A stretch of 64,000 nucleotides of DNA from Mycolicibacterium xanthum (GCF_019710635.1 NZ_JAIFZS010000015.1:62001-126000); one strand, 5' to 3'; counted from the stretch's first letter, positions 1-8,200 are shown. Notes: generated from the sequence alone by a model not told the origin. Translations and numbers: made by a program.

Positions 1-784
1 CGTTTCCGCTGCCGGAGTTGGAGATGTCCGGCTCGCCCGTGCGATAGGTGACATGGTTGTCGAAGCCCGACGCGTTGATGGTCGCGGCGGATTCCACGGT
101 GACGATGTTCTCGAACCCCGACACCGTCACCGCTGCGCAGTCGCCCTGGATCTCGATGGTGTTGCTCATGCCGCTGATGCTGACCGAGCCCTGGTCGCAG
201 ACGACGGTCTGCTTCTGGTCGATGCCGCCGATACCGAGGTGGCCCCCCGGTTCGACGGTGGTGACCTCTTTTTCCGGGGTCGGCGGGCGGGGCTCGCCGC
301 GTGGCGCGTCGACAGGGCCGCGCGGCGCGTCGACCGGACCACCGCCACCGGCGACCCCCGGTGGCTGCGGGGTGTAGGAGCGTGAGCTCGGGTCCCCGGT
401 GCCACCGACGGTGAAGAACACGATCGCGGCGATGACACCGAACACGACCACCGCGAAGACGGCGATCGGGATCAGGAGCAGCGCTCCCGACCGTTTCTGC
501 ACGACCTGCTGCGGCGGCGCGTAATACGGCGAGCCGGATTGGGGCGATCTGTACTGCGGCGACCCGTACTGCGGGGATCCGTACTGCGGGTAGGCCGGGC
601 CGGGAGCGGGCGGCGCACCATCGTAGGTGGGCGGCGCGCCATCGTAGGTGGGCGGCGGTACGGGTACACCCGCCGATGCCGAGCCATCGTAGGGCCGGGT
701 GCCCAACTCGCTGGCGGACGCCCGGTCGGCGAGTGAGCGCTCCAGGTCGCGGATCCGCGCTTCGGGGTCGCCGTCTGGCTCCAT
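1..784 (-). CDS. DUF3060 domain membrane protein (3' end outside window)
   Basis: The gene reads leftward and runs off the left edge, so its C-terminus is missing. The start is the ATG at 784-782, giving MEPDGDPEARIRDLERSLA. Residues about 1-35 look like a short coiled helix. They are followed by a Pro/Tyr-rich tract with PPTYDGA and SPQYG repeats to about residue 90. A single membrane segment (ALLLIPIAVFAVVVFGVIAA) comes next, then a Pro-rich linker and an extracytoplasmic region with the DUF3060 pattern of stacked N/G/S/V repeats (GMSNTIEIQGDC). The topology suggests an envelope protein with an outside beta-rich domain. Its function is unknown. A smaller DUF3060 lipoprotein lies at 48104-48514. 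It is divergent from the FAD reductase at 930. Confidence 0.85.
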   Translation of the reverse strand, partial: MEPDGDPEARIRDLERSLADRASASELGTRPYDGSASAGVPVPPPTYDGAPPTYDGAPPAPGPAYPQYGSPQYGSPQYRSPQSGSPYYAPPQQVVQKRSGALLLIPIAVFAVVVFGVIAAIVFFTVGGTGDPSSRSYTPQPPGVAGGGGPVDAPRGPVDAPRGEPRPPTPEKEVTTVEPGGHLGIGGIDQKQTVVCDQGSVSISGMSNTIEIQGDCAAVTVSGFENIVTVESAATINASGFDNHVTYRTGEPDISNSGSGN

Positions 785-929
785 GCGCAGAATGGTTGCA
801 CACCGATCGTCCCCGCTCAACGATTCTCCGACGGGGTGGCGGTGGGCGTATCGCGGCGGTATCCGGCCAAAGCGCGACGATCCCGCGCGGGGTGGATTGG
901 GTGCCGGCGCGCGGTGGTACTCAGGAGCC

Positions 930-2033
930 ATGGTGGCAACGGGTTTCACCGCCATCGGCAGCGGCCCCGCAGGCGTCAGCGCGGCCGAGACGTTCCGCAG
1001 CAGACACCGACACATCCCGGTGCGCATCCTGTCCGACGATCCGGCGCTGCCGTACGCCAAACCGCCACTGAGCAAGGAGTTCCTGCGGGGCTGTCCGACC
1101 GGGCTCGAGCTGCACACCGCCGGGTGGTTCGAGCGTAACGAGATCGAGCTGATCCGCGGTGTGACCGTCGAACGGATCGACCTCGACGCACGCGAGGTCG
1201 TCACCGCCGGCGGGACGCACTACCCGTACTGGCACCTGGTGCTCGCCGCCGGTTCGACCGCCGTTCCGCCGGCGGCGCCGGGCGCACGGTCCGCGCTGCC
1301 GCTGCGGTCCTTCGCCGACGCCGTCGCCCTGAGGATGGCGGCGCTGGATGCGCGCTCCGCCATCGTGGTCGGCGCCGGGCTGATCGGCTGTGAGGCCGCC
1401 GGCAGCCTGGCCGGTCTCGGGGTGGCCACCACGCTGGTCGCACCCGAACCGGTACCGCTGCTGCGCCGCTTCGGCCTCGACGTCGGTGAGCGCATCGTCA
1501 AGATGCTCTCCGATGTCGGGGTCCGGTTCGCCGGTTCGGCCGGGGTGGCCGCGATCGACGATGACGGCGCCGTGCTGATCTCCGGCGAGCGCGTGGACGG
1601 TGACGTCGTGGTGGCCGCCACGGGTGTGCGCCCGGACATCCGGTTGGCCGTCGGCGCCGGGCTGGACGTCCGCGACGGTCGTGTCGTCGCCGACGAACAC
1701 ATGCGCACCTCGGCCGGCAACGTCTATGCCGCAGGCGATATCGCGCTCGCCCACAACGTCGCCGCGGGCCGGCCGGTGGTGTCCGAGCACTGGCGCGACG
1801 CGGCGCTGCAGGGCCGGGTGGCGGGCCTGACCGCCGCGGGGCAGTCCGCGGTGTGGGACAGCGTCAGCGGATTCTCCTGCACCATAGGCAGGTTCACCTT
1901 GAGGTACCGGGGATGGGGCGGGCCCTACCGGGAATGCCGGCTGGTGGACCGGCCCAACGGTTTCTCGGCGACCTACCGGGTCGACGGCCGCGTCGCCGGG
2001 ACGCTGGTGGCTACAGCCAGTCCTTCTTCTTGA
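930..2033 (+). CDS. FAD/NAD(P)-dependent oxidoreductase, ferredoxin-reductase type
   Basis: This 367-residue cytosolic flavoprotein belongs to the class that passes electrons from NAD(P)H to a ferredoxin or similar carrier. Two dinucleotide-binding motifs are visible: GSGPAG at residues 10-15 for FAD and GAGLIGCEAA near residue 147 for NAD(P)H. The motif YAKPPLSKE near residue 45 and the late FAD motif VYAAGDIA near residue 265 are also present, followed by a reductase C-terminal domain. The ATG at 930 is chosen because AGGAG sits three bases upstream; an in-frame extension to 699 has no family support. The partner ferredoxin or P450 is not in the window. The 3' end overlaps the convergent corA by 23 bp. 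A related protein starts at 63598. Confidence 0.9.
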   Translation: MVATGFTAIGSGPAGVSAAETFRSRHRHIPVRILSDDPALPYAKPPLSKEFLRGCPTGLELHTAGWFERNEIELIRGVTVERIDLDAREVVTAGGTHYPYWHLVLAAGSTAVPPAAPGARSALPLRSFADAVALRMAALDARSAIVVGAGLIGCEAAGSLAGLGVATTLVAPEPVPLLRRFGLDVGERIVKMLSDVGVRFAGSAGVAAIDDDGAVLISGERVDGDVVVAATGVRPDIRLAVGAGLDVRDGRVVADEHMRTSAGNVYAAGDIALAHNVAAGRPVVSEHWRDAALQGRVAGLTAAGQSAVWDSVSGFSCTIGRFTLRYRGWGGPYRECRLVDRPNGFSATYRVDGRVAGTLVATASPSS

Positions 2034-3003
2034 ACATCAAGTACAGCGCGATGACCAGCGTGATGATGATCGCCGAGCTGGCCACGAAGCCGGCCACCGT
2101 GTCGATGCCTGGGTACAGCACGTTCTGGCCGTAATAACCGGTAATCGCGGTGGGCACGGCGATGATGGCCGCCCAGCCGGTGAGCTTCTTCATCACCGTG
2201 TTCAGGTGGGCGTCCTGCAACGACAGGTTGGTCTCGAAGACCGTCGTCACCATGTCGCGCAGCGACTCGGTCCACTCCGACACCCGCAACACGTGGTCGT
2301 AGAGGTCGGCATACTCCGCGTCCAGTTCGACGGCGGTCCTGCTGTCCATCCGGCGGTGCTGGATCGCGTTGACCACCTCGCGCATCGGCAACACCACCCG
2401 GCGCAGCGCAACCAGATCCTTTCGCAGCTGGAATGTCTTGCGCTGCAATCCGCTCCGCGGCGCCCGATCGGCGAACAGGTCGTCCTCCAGGTTCTCGATG
2501 CTGTCGTCGAGCGCCTGCACCGCGTCGAAGTGCCCGTCGACGACCACGTCGAGCAGGCCGTGCACCAGCGAGCCGACCCCGAACTCCTGGCCACCGAGTT
2601 CGTCGAACCGGCGCGACACGGCGTCGATGTCGAACTTCTCGGAGAGCCGCACGGTGATCAACCCGCGCGGCAACACGAATCCCGAGATCCGGCTTATCTG
2701 CAGGGTCGACTCGGATATGTCCTGCGGGGGCGGATCCTTGACCGACACCCCGTACACGGTGAAGAAGGTGTGGGTCCGGTAGACGACGGCCTTGGTGCGT
2801 TCGGCGTCGGCCAGCGCGTCCTCCACCGCCCACGCGTTGAGGTTCAGCTCCTCGGCAAGCTCGGTGAGGATCTCGTGGTCGGGGTCGTAGATGTCGCACC
2901 ACACCAACGTGTCGTCGGCGGCCAGACAGTCCGATATCGCGGCGAACTCGAAGTCGTCCTGGGGCTTGCCATGCCGCCAGATCCTGCCCCTGACGTGGGT
3001 CAC
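2011..3003 (-). CDS. corA: CorA-family magnesium/divalent cation transporter
   Basis: CorA proteins are pentameric inner-membrane channels for Mg2+ and Co2+. This one has 330 residues, the usual length. It has a long acidic cytoplasmic N-terminal domain, a coiled stalk helix (about residues 195-275) and two C-terminal membrane segments. The signature loop between them reads YGQN (GQN at residues 292-294) instead of the classical GMN. The C-terminus is basic (FKKKDWL), as expected for the cytoplasmic tail. The start is a GTG at 3003-3001. The stop overlaps the end of the convergent flavoprotein gene. The GQN variant is seen directly; its effect on ion choice is unknown. Confidence 0.9.
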   Translation of the reverse strand: MTHVRGRIWRHGKPQDDFEFAAISDCLAADDTLVWCDIYDPDHEILTELAEELNLNAWAVEDALADAERTKAVVYRTHTFFTVYGVSVKDPPPQDISESTLQISRISGFVLPRGLITVRLSEKFDIDAVSRRFDELGGQEFGVGSLVHGLLDVVVDGHFDAVQALDDSIENLEDDLFADRAPRSGLQRKTFQLRKDLVALRRVVLPMREVVNAIQHRRMDSRTAVELDAEYADLYDHVLRVSEWTESLRDMVTTVFETNLSLQDAHLNTVMKKLTGWAAIIAVPTAITGYYGQNVLYPGIDTVAGFVASSAIIITLVIALYLMFKKKDWL

Positions 3004-3113
3004 CCGATCATCATGTCAGGTCGATGCTCCAGCCAGCGAGAAGCCACGGTCGTACCGACGGGTGGCTGCGCGACCAGGTGTGCCGTTACGCGGGGGCCGA
3101 CGCGCGTGTGGCC

Positions 3114-3815
3114 TCAGCTGAGCGCGAATTCTGTTGCCAGGCCGTCGATCCCGGCCCTGATGGCGTCCAGCGCAGACTGGCGGGCCTTCAGCTTTGTGGC
3201 CAGGTGCGCACCGGCGTGCAGGGTGGTGGCCGCCTCGCCCGCCACCTGCTGGGCCCGCGCCAGCACCTGGCCGGCGTCGACGATCTCGTCGAGCCAGCCG
3301 CCCGCGATCGCCTCGTCGCCGACGAACGTCGACGCCAGTGCGGTGCCCCGCTGAAACGCGGCGGGGGTCAGCCGCATCCGCATGATCTCGATCGCCGCGA
3401 CCGGGATGGTCATGCCGATCGCCACCTCGATGGCCTGACAGCGGGACTTCGGTGCGCCGACCCGGTGGTCGGCGGAGAGCAGCAGAAACGATCCCATCGC
3501 GATCGCCGGCCCGGTCGCGGCGATGATCACCGGCACCGGGAAGGTCAGTGCCCGCGCCGCCAGCTCGAATCCGCCCGCGAGCATTCCCAGCGCGGCGGCG
3601 GCGTCACCGGACTGGAACACCGCCAGGTCGAACCCCCCGCTGAACACCCGCGAGTTCCCGGCGAGCACCACCGCCTTGGCCGAATCGGCCTGCGCACGGT
3701 CGAGCGCCTCGTTGACCGCGGCCTGCATGTCCGGGCCCAGCACGTTGACCTTGCCGTCATCGAGCGTGATGGTGGCGACGGAGTCCGCGAGCTGGTAGGA
3801 GACGATGCCGGTCAT
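3114..3815 (-). CDS. echA3: crotonase / enoyl-CoA hydratase family protein (EchA3-like)
   Basis: This 233-residue protein has the crotonase fold, with an oxyanion-hole segment FSGGFDL near residue 58 and a second loop AIAMGSFLLLSADHR. In classical enoyl-CoA hydratases a Glu sits where this protein has Phe in the second loop. The second catalytic Glu may be the one in IEVAIGM. The protein may therefore catalyse a different acyl-CoA reaction (isomerase, hydrolase or similar). Its place upstream of the metallo-beta-lactamase gene and rpmG matches M. tuberculosis Rv0632c (echA3). The ATG at 3815 is the only reasonable start. Residue alignment was done by eye. Confidence 0.85.
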   Translation of the reverse strand: MTGIVSYQLADSVATITLDDGKVNVLGPDMQAAVNEALDRAQADSAKAVVLAGNSRVFSGGFDLAVFQSGDAAAALGMLAGGFELAARALTFPVPVIIAATGPAIAMGSFLLLSADHRVGAPKSRCQAIEVAIGMTIPVAAIEIMRMRLTPAAFQRGTALASTFVGDEAIAGGWLDEIVDAGQVLARAQQVAGEAATTLHAGAHLATKLKARQSALDAIRAGIDGLATEFALS

Positions 3816-4012
3816 GGTCCTCCGATCGGGACGGTTGCGGGGCGCGGGTCGAAACTAACAGCGCCACTGCGGGCACTACTCAGGCGGGCATGGCGTCGGT
3901 GCCGGCCGAGTCGCGTAGTGCGCTACTCACGACCGCGGCCCGCGTCGTTCATAGCGTTGTGTGCAGCGCGGTGGTGAGGGGTCATCGCGCTCCGACCGGA
4001 AGGAGTGCGGCG

Positions 4013-4150
4013 ATGCGGGTCAAGAGGAAGAGGGCGGCCGAACAGCTCGAGCCGGATCAACGCACCGGCAGGAACAGGCGGCGGAATCCGTCGAATGGGA
4101 TACCGAAGCTGGGTCTGTGGGAGTGCGGAATCGGCTCGGGCTGGAAGTGA
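4013..4150 (+). CDS. small basic protein of unknown function, 45 residues
   Basis: An ATG at 4013 follows GGAAGGAG with a seven-base gap, which is a near-ideal ribosome binding site. It opens a 45-codon frame ending at TGA 4148-4150. The product starts MRVKRKRAAEQLEPDQRTGR, is strongly basic in its first 26 residues (RNRRRNP), and ends GIPKLGLWECGIGSGWK with two Trp and one Cys. I do not recognise the family. The preceding 197 bases hold no other gene. They contain CTACTCA twice (3876 and 3923) and the partial dyad GTAGTGCGCTAC at 3915-3926, which could be regulatory. It stands alone between two leftward genes. Support is the ribosome binding site and the composition only. Confidence 0.5.
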   Translation: MRVKRKRAAEQLEPDQRTGRNRRRNPSNGIPKLGLWECGIGSGWK

Positions 4151-4176
4151 CCGAGGGCTGCGGTGCTCGTCGGGTG

Positions 4177-5196
4177 TCAGGAAACCCCGACGAGCACCGT
4201 CGCGTGCGCGGCCGGCTCCGGCATCAGCCGCTCCGCGCGGGCCACCCAGTCCAGATCGGCCCAGACGAACCGGGCGGGCAGCCGGCGCCAGTACGACGGA
4301 TGGGACCGCAGATAGATCTGCACGCTGGCGTGCACCGCCGCGTCCGCCGGCACGGTGCGCAGGGGCACCGGTCGGGTGCTGCCCGCGAGCGCGTCGGCCG
4401 GGCTCGGCGCGGGCGCCCGGTGCCGAGCCGACGGGCGCAGCGCCACACCGGCCGTGGTGGCGCCGTCGAGCATCCAGTCGAGCGTGATCCGGGTCAGCGG
4501 AGCGCACGCATTGGGTCCGCCGGCGACGTCGCAATGCGCCCCGCGGAACCACACCTCCTGCACCCCGTCTGCGCAGTACCCCAGCGGTCGGGCGCCGAAC
4601 GGGCCGAAGCCGCCGTCGATGGCCACCGCGTGCCGCACGGCGGCTACGGTGGGCAGCGGATCGGGCAGCGGGGGGACACCCGGTACCTCCAGCGTGTCCC
4701 ACAGGCCCAGGAATGCGACGTCGACGGCCACGTCGGTGCCGGACAGTCCGGCCGCGATGTTGCCCACCCGCTGCCAGTCGGCGGCGCTGCGCCCGGTGCG
4801 TGGCATCGCGTACGTGGACAGCACGTACTCCCGGAAGTCGGCGGCCGTCCATCCGGGGACGCCGGGGCCACGCAGCACCCCGACCGTGCCGAGCAGACGC
4901 GCGAGGGCCCGTGCGCAGAAGGCGCCCCGTCCGGCGCCGAACAGATGGATCCGATCGCCGGGTTCCCAGTGCTCGACCAGAAACTCGTAGGCCGCCACGA
5001 CGGATGCGCGCGCCGCCTCCCGCGGGCCACGGCGGGCGCCGGGCCGGTAACGGCCGGGAGTTGCCGGCGGCGGGGCGAACCACACCAGCTGTGCGTCGCC
5101 GGAATCCAGCAGCTGCGCCAGCACCGAGACATTCGACATCGCATCTGAGCCCGATCGATCGCAGACGTGATCGAAGCACAGCGCGATGTTCTTCAC
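4177..5196 (-). CDS. DUF2235 alpha/beta-hydrolase-like protein lacking the nucleophile Ser
   Basis: DUF2235 proteins are alpha/beta-hydrolases related to type VI phospholipase effectors. This 339-residue protein keeps the family framework. The N-terminal FDHVCD stands where FDGTWN is usual. The nucleophile elbow reads LFGAGRGAFCARALA, the mid motif is GLWDTL, and VWFRGAHCDVAGG stands in place of the usual PGxHSDVGGG. The elbow normally reads GFSRGA, so the catalytic Ser is replaced by Gly89. Several other signature residues have drifted too. The protein is probably not a hydrolase but may still bind a ligand or partner. The gene is isolated, convergent with the small gene at 4013. The ATG at 5196 gives MKNIALCFDHV and fits the family N-terminus. 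Confidence 0.8.
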   Translation of the reverse strand: MKNIALCFDHVCDRSGSDAMSNVSVLAQLLDSGDAQLVWFAPPPATPGRYRPGARRGPREAARASVVAAYEFLVEHWEPGDRIHLFGAGRGAFCARALARLLGTVGVLRGPGVPGWTAADFREYVLSTYAMPRTGRSAADWQRVGNIAAGLSGTDVAVDVAFLGLWDTLEVPGVPPLPDPLPTVAAVRHAVAIDGGFGPFGARPLGYCADGVQEVWFRGAHCDVAGGPNACAPLTRITLDWMLDGATTAGVALRPSARHRAPAPSPADALAGSTRPVPLRTVPADAAVHASVQIYLRSHPSYWRRLPARFVWADLDWVARAERLMPEPAAHATVLVGVS

Positions 5197-5349
5197 GATG
5201 ACCCCCGTCGTGAGCTAGCTGGCAGCGCCGGCTATTCAGTTTGCCAGATCTGTCGCGACTTGTCGCCGTTTCCTGGGCAACAAAGGTTGATCGGCTTCGG
5301 ATTTCGCTCCAGTTGGGGCCCCTGGCAACGGAATCCGTATTCCTGACGG

Positions 5350-6243
5350 TCAGGTCAGCGGAACCTCGATGCCGGGACTCAACGGATCGGCGTGCAATTC
5401 GATGGCGTCGGGTGAGGTTCCCGGCGGCACATCGAACGCGACGGCGACGTCGGCTTCGTCGCCGGGGGCGAGTTGGGCGATGCCGCCGCCCGCGTAGAAG
5501 GTCGCTTCGTCGTCGATCGGGTAGTTCGTGCCCGCGGCCGCCAACTTCTGGAACGTGCCCAGGAACGTCGCCGGTGCATCGCCGATGTTTCGCACCGTCA
5601 TGTGCACGATGACGTACTCACCCCGCGCGGTCTTCCGGACCGGGACGTCGGCGGCAGCGATGCTGGGGGCGATCTCGATGCCGTGCACCGTGAAGGCCAG
5701 CGTGCCGTCGGTCACCTCGCCGGTGTCCGGCGGGGCCACGGTTTCGGTGTCGCCCGAAGTGGTGCTCTCGCCGGTGGTCGGCGCGGCCGACGAGGACGTC
5801 TCGGGGACCGCGATCCTGGTGGAGCCGTCGCCGGTGAAGAACGCCGCGTAGATCACGAGGGCGAGCAGAACCGCGAGCAGGGCCGCGACCGCGACGAGGT
5901 AGCGCATCACCAGCGTGCGGCCGGCGTCCTGCGGTTCGGCGGGTGGCGGAACGGTCGGGATGACGGCGGTCCGGCCCGACGGCGGCGGGGTGGTGGGGGT
6001 GACGGTGGTGGCTTCCGACTGGTCGGCCGGTGACGCAGGCTCGGGCTCGCCGTCGGGGTCGGGTGCGCGGTGTGACCCGACCCGCTCCCGCGTGACCACG
6101 GGCGGGGCGGCCGGCGGCGGAGGCGGCGGAGGCAGGGGTGCGGGTGCGCGATGCTCGGTCCAGGAGTGCCCGTCCCAGTAGCGCTGGCCCCCCGATCCGT
6201 CCGGGTCGGCGTACCAACCCGCGGGTGTTTGCGGTGTCGTCAT
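5350..6243 (-). CDS. DUF2510 / DUF4352 membrane-anchored exported protein
   Basis: The chosen ATG at 6243 gives MTTPQTPAGWYADPDGSGG, the standard start of a DUF2510 domain (WYADPDG, QRYWDGHSWTEH). GGGAGA lies about ten bases upstream. After a Pro-rich linker (residues 40-110) comes one membrane segment (LVAVAALLAVLLALVIYAAF), a Thr/Ser-rich linker, and a C-terminal DUF4352 immunoglobulin-like domain (YVIVHMTVRNIGDAPATF) that should lie outside the membrane. The protein has 297 residues. DUF4352 proteins are often lipoproteins or membrane-anchored surface proteins of unknown role. An upstream Met at 6315 would add 24 unlikely residues. It may correspond to the exported protein next to the Rv0634c locus, but only by position. 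Confidence 0.85.
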   Translation of the reverse strand: MTTPQTPAGWYADPDGSGGQRYWDGHSWTEHRAPAPLPPPPPPPAAPPVVTRERVGSHRAPDPDGEPEPASPADQSEATTVTPTTPPPSGRTAVIPTVPPPAEPQDAGRTLVMRYLVAVAALLAVLLALVIYAAFFTGDGSTRIAVPETSSSAAPTTGESTTSGDTETVAPPDTGEVTDGTLAFTVHGIEIAPSIAAADVPVRKTARGEYVIVHMTVRNIGDAPATFLGTFQKLAAAGTNYPIDDEATFYAGGGIAQLAPGDEADVAVAFDVPPGTSPDAIELHADPLSPGIEVPLT

Positions 6244-6340
6244 CGCGCTGCGTCTCCCGTCACTCGCCCTGTCGGCGCCCGGCACCGGGAGACTATCCGA
6301 CGACCAGCGCGTCAACCGGGAATTGGCGCGGGCGAGGTCG

Positions 6341-7057
6341 TCATCCGCCCATCAGCATGCGCCACTGGTCGAGATTGCTCGCACGGTAGACATAGTTGGC
6401 GCGGCGGACATCGGACAGCGACGCGCTCGGCTCGGCGGAATACCAGTGCCCGGGGAACACCGTCGGGTTGCCGGGCAACTGCGCCAGCGCCTGCAGGCTG
6501 CGATACATGTCGTCGACGTTGCCGCCGGGGAAGTCGGTGCGTCCGCAGCCCTCCAGGAACAGGGTGTCACCGGCGACCAGTCGGCCGTCCAGCAGGAAGC
6601 ACTGGCTGCCCGGGGTGTGGCCGGGGGTGTGCAGCAGTTCGATCTCGATATCGCCGACGGCGACCTTGTCGCCGTGCCGGTGGGCCGTCAACTCGCTGGG
6701 CGCGATCCCGGTGATACGCGAAACCCAGTCCGCTTCATGGGCGTTGACGTGCACCGGAACGCTGACTCGCTCCAGCAGTTCGGCCAGGCCCTTGAGTTCG
6801 AAGCCCATCATCGATCCGCCCACGTGATCGGGGTGATGGTGGGTGACCAGCACCCCGGACAGGTGCATGCCGTCGGATTCGAGCGCATCCACCAGGTCCT
6901 GGGCCGCGTAGGCCGGGTCCACCACCACGGTGTCGCCGGTCTCCCGGTCGCCGATCAGGTAGGCGAAGTTGCGCATCTGCTGGGCGATCATGTCGCCGGC
7001 CGCGAAATCGCGGCCCGACAACAGCTGTTTGAAGTAGAGGCGGTCCGAGTCAGCCAT
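6341..7057 (-). CDS. MBL-fold metallo-hydrolase, glyoxalase II-like
   Basis: This is a metallo-beta-lactamase-fold enzyme of 238 residues. The metal-binding residues are visible in order: THHHPDHVGG (HxHxDH), HTPGHTPGSQCF, the bridging Asp of VAGDTLFLEGCGRTDFPGG, and FPGHWYS near the C-terminus. The CGRTDFPGG segment is typical of the glyoxalase II / persulfide dioxygenase branch, so the substrate could be a glutathione-like or mycothiol-like thioester or persulfide. The start at MADSDRLYFKQ is preferred over the Met six codons upstream. Position next to tRNA-Thr and rpmG matches Rv0634c. Confidence 0.88.
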   Translation of the reverse strand: MADSDRLYFKQLLSGRDFAAGDMIAQQMRNFAYLIGDRETGDTVVVDPAYAAQDLVDALESDGMHLSGVLVTHHHPDHVGGSMMGFELKGLAELLERVSVPVHVNAHEADWVSRITGIAPSELTAHRHGDKVAVGDIEIELLHTPGHTPGSQCFLLDGRLVAGDTLFLEGCGRTDFPGGNVDDMYRSLQALAQLPGNPTVFPGHWYSAEPSASLSDVRRANYVYRASNLDQWRMLMGG

Positions 7058-7255
7058 GTCGGCCAGCGTATGCACCGGGCCGCCGCACGGCGGCGCCCAG
7101 GGTGCGGTTTGCGCCGCCGGATCGTCCGACTGCCGGTTCTTGCGGTCTGTGCGGTCACGATGACCAGCGGTTTGGCGCCGGAAACGGTGAGAATGTACCC
7201 TCTTTAAGGCTCATCGCTCGACGGTGGACCGCAGCATCACAAGCAGTACGGCAGT

Positions 7256-7328
7256 GCCCCCTTAGCTCAGTCGGCAGAGCGTTTCCATGGTAAGGAAAAG
7301 GTCAACGGTTCGATTCCGTTAGGGGGCT
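7256..7328 (+). tRNA. tRNA-Thr (anticodon GGT)
   Basis: The 73-base cloverleaf has acceptor GCCCCCT pairing with AGGGGGC, D arms GCTC/GAGC, anticodon stem TTTCC/GGAAA around loop ATGGTAA with anticodon GGT, and T arm AACGG-TTCGATT-CCGTT. CCA is not encoded. It heads the tRNA-Thr, tRNA-Met, rpmG cluster conserved in mycobacteria. Confidence 0.97.
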
Positions 7329-7371
7329 CGGTGGACACCGGGTGAGCGGAACGCCGCCCGTGTCCGTCCGG

Positions 7372-7445
7372 GGCGGTGTAGCTCAGCTGGTTAGAGCGCA
7401 CGACTCATAATCGTGAGGTCGGGGGATCGAGCCCCCCCACCGCTA
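7372..7445 (+). tRNA. tRNA-Met (anticodon CAT, elongator)
   Basis: The 74-base cloverleaf has acceptor GGCGGTG pairing with CACCGCT (first pair G-U), a standard D arm, anticodon stem ACGA/TCGT around loop CTCATAA (anticodon CAT) and T-loop GATCGAG. The 1-72 pair is not the mismatched type of initiator tRNA, so this is the elongator. The 43 bases to the previous tRNA suggest one transcript. Confidence 0.95.
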
Positions 7446-7494
7446 CAGGTAGTGAAGATACGAGTTTCCAGGAAGTTAGAAAGAGGCACCTGAC

Positions 7495-7662
7495 GTGGCG
7501 TCCAGTACCGACGTGCGGCCGAAGATCACTTTGGCGTGCGAGGTGTGCAAGCACCGCAACTACATCACGAAGAAGAACCGCCGCAACGATCCCGACCGGC
7601 TCGAGATCAAGAAGTTCTGCCCGAACTGCGGCAAGCACCAGGCCCACAAAGAGTCGCGCTGA
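7495..7662 (+). CDS. rpmG: 50S ribosomal protein L33
   Basis: This 55-residue L33 starts at a GTG and reads [20 protein letters not shown]. It carries four Cys in two pairs (CEVC and CPNC), so it is the zinc-binding C+ form. The pattern [20 protein letters not shown] is the L33 signature. Zn-free paralogues are normally induced by zinc starvation; none is in this window. It lies just downstream of two tRNAs and 58 bp upstream of hadA, as in M. tuberculosis rpmG2-hadA. A GC-rich hairpin (7671-7690, GACCGGG/CCCGGTC) between rpmG and hadA could attenuate read-through. Confidence 0.96.
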   Translation: MASSTDVRPKITLACEVCKHRNYITKKNRRNDPDRLEIKKFCPNCGKHQAHKESR

Positions 7663-7720
7663 GCGCCCCCGACCGGGCCGGTTCCCGGTCGTCGGGGTCG
7701 GCTAGGTAGGTTCATCACCT

Positions 7721-8200
7721 GTGTCGTTTCTGGAGAAGGTCGTCGGGACGCACTTCCGGTTCCCCGACCACTACACGGTGGGCCGCGAGAAGATCCGCGA
7801 GTACGCCACAGCGGTCAAGAACGACGATCCCGCCTTCTTCGACGAGGAGGCCGCCGCCGCGCTCGGCCACGACGGCCTGCTCGCGCCGTTGACCTTCATC
7901 TCCGTGTTCGGCTACCAGGCGCAGTCGGCGATGTTCGCCGCCAACAACATCGGCATCAGCGACGCCAAGATCGTGCAGGTCGATCAGGCGCTGAAGTTCG
8001 AGAAACCGATCAAAGCGGGCGACAAGCTGTACTGCGACGTGTACGTGGATTCGATCCGCAGGGCGCACGGCACCGACATCATCGTCACCAAGAACATCGT
8101 CAGCAACGAGAACGGCGATGTTGTGCAGGAGTCCTACACCACCCTGGCGGGGCGTAGCGAAGAAGACGGAGAGAGTGGCTTCACAGATGGCACTGCGTGA
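7721..8200 (+). CDS. hadA: (3R)-hydroxyacyl-ACP dehydratase subunit HadA
   Basis: HadA is the substrate-binding, non-catalytic hot-dog subunit of the HadAB dehydratase in the FAS-II cycle that elongates meromycolic acids. The 159-residue protein starts at GTG 7721 and matches the family along its length (YPDHY-like FPDHYTVGREKIREY, LAPLTFI, VDQALKFEKPI, TLAGR). Residue 61, in TFISVFGYQAQ, is Ser (TCC at 7901-7903). In M. tuberculosis HadA the same position is Cys61, the site modified by activated thiacetazone and isoxyl. The 3' end overlaps hadB by 14 bp, indicating translational coupling. Confidence 0.95.
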   Translation: MSFLEKVVGTHFRFPDHYTVGREKIREYATAVKNDDPAFFDEEAAAALGHDGLLAPLTFISVFGYQAQSAMFAANNIGISDAKIVQVDQALKFEKPIKAGDKLYCDVYVDSIRRAHGTDIIVTKNIVSNENGDVVQESYTTLAGRSEEDGESGFTDGTA

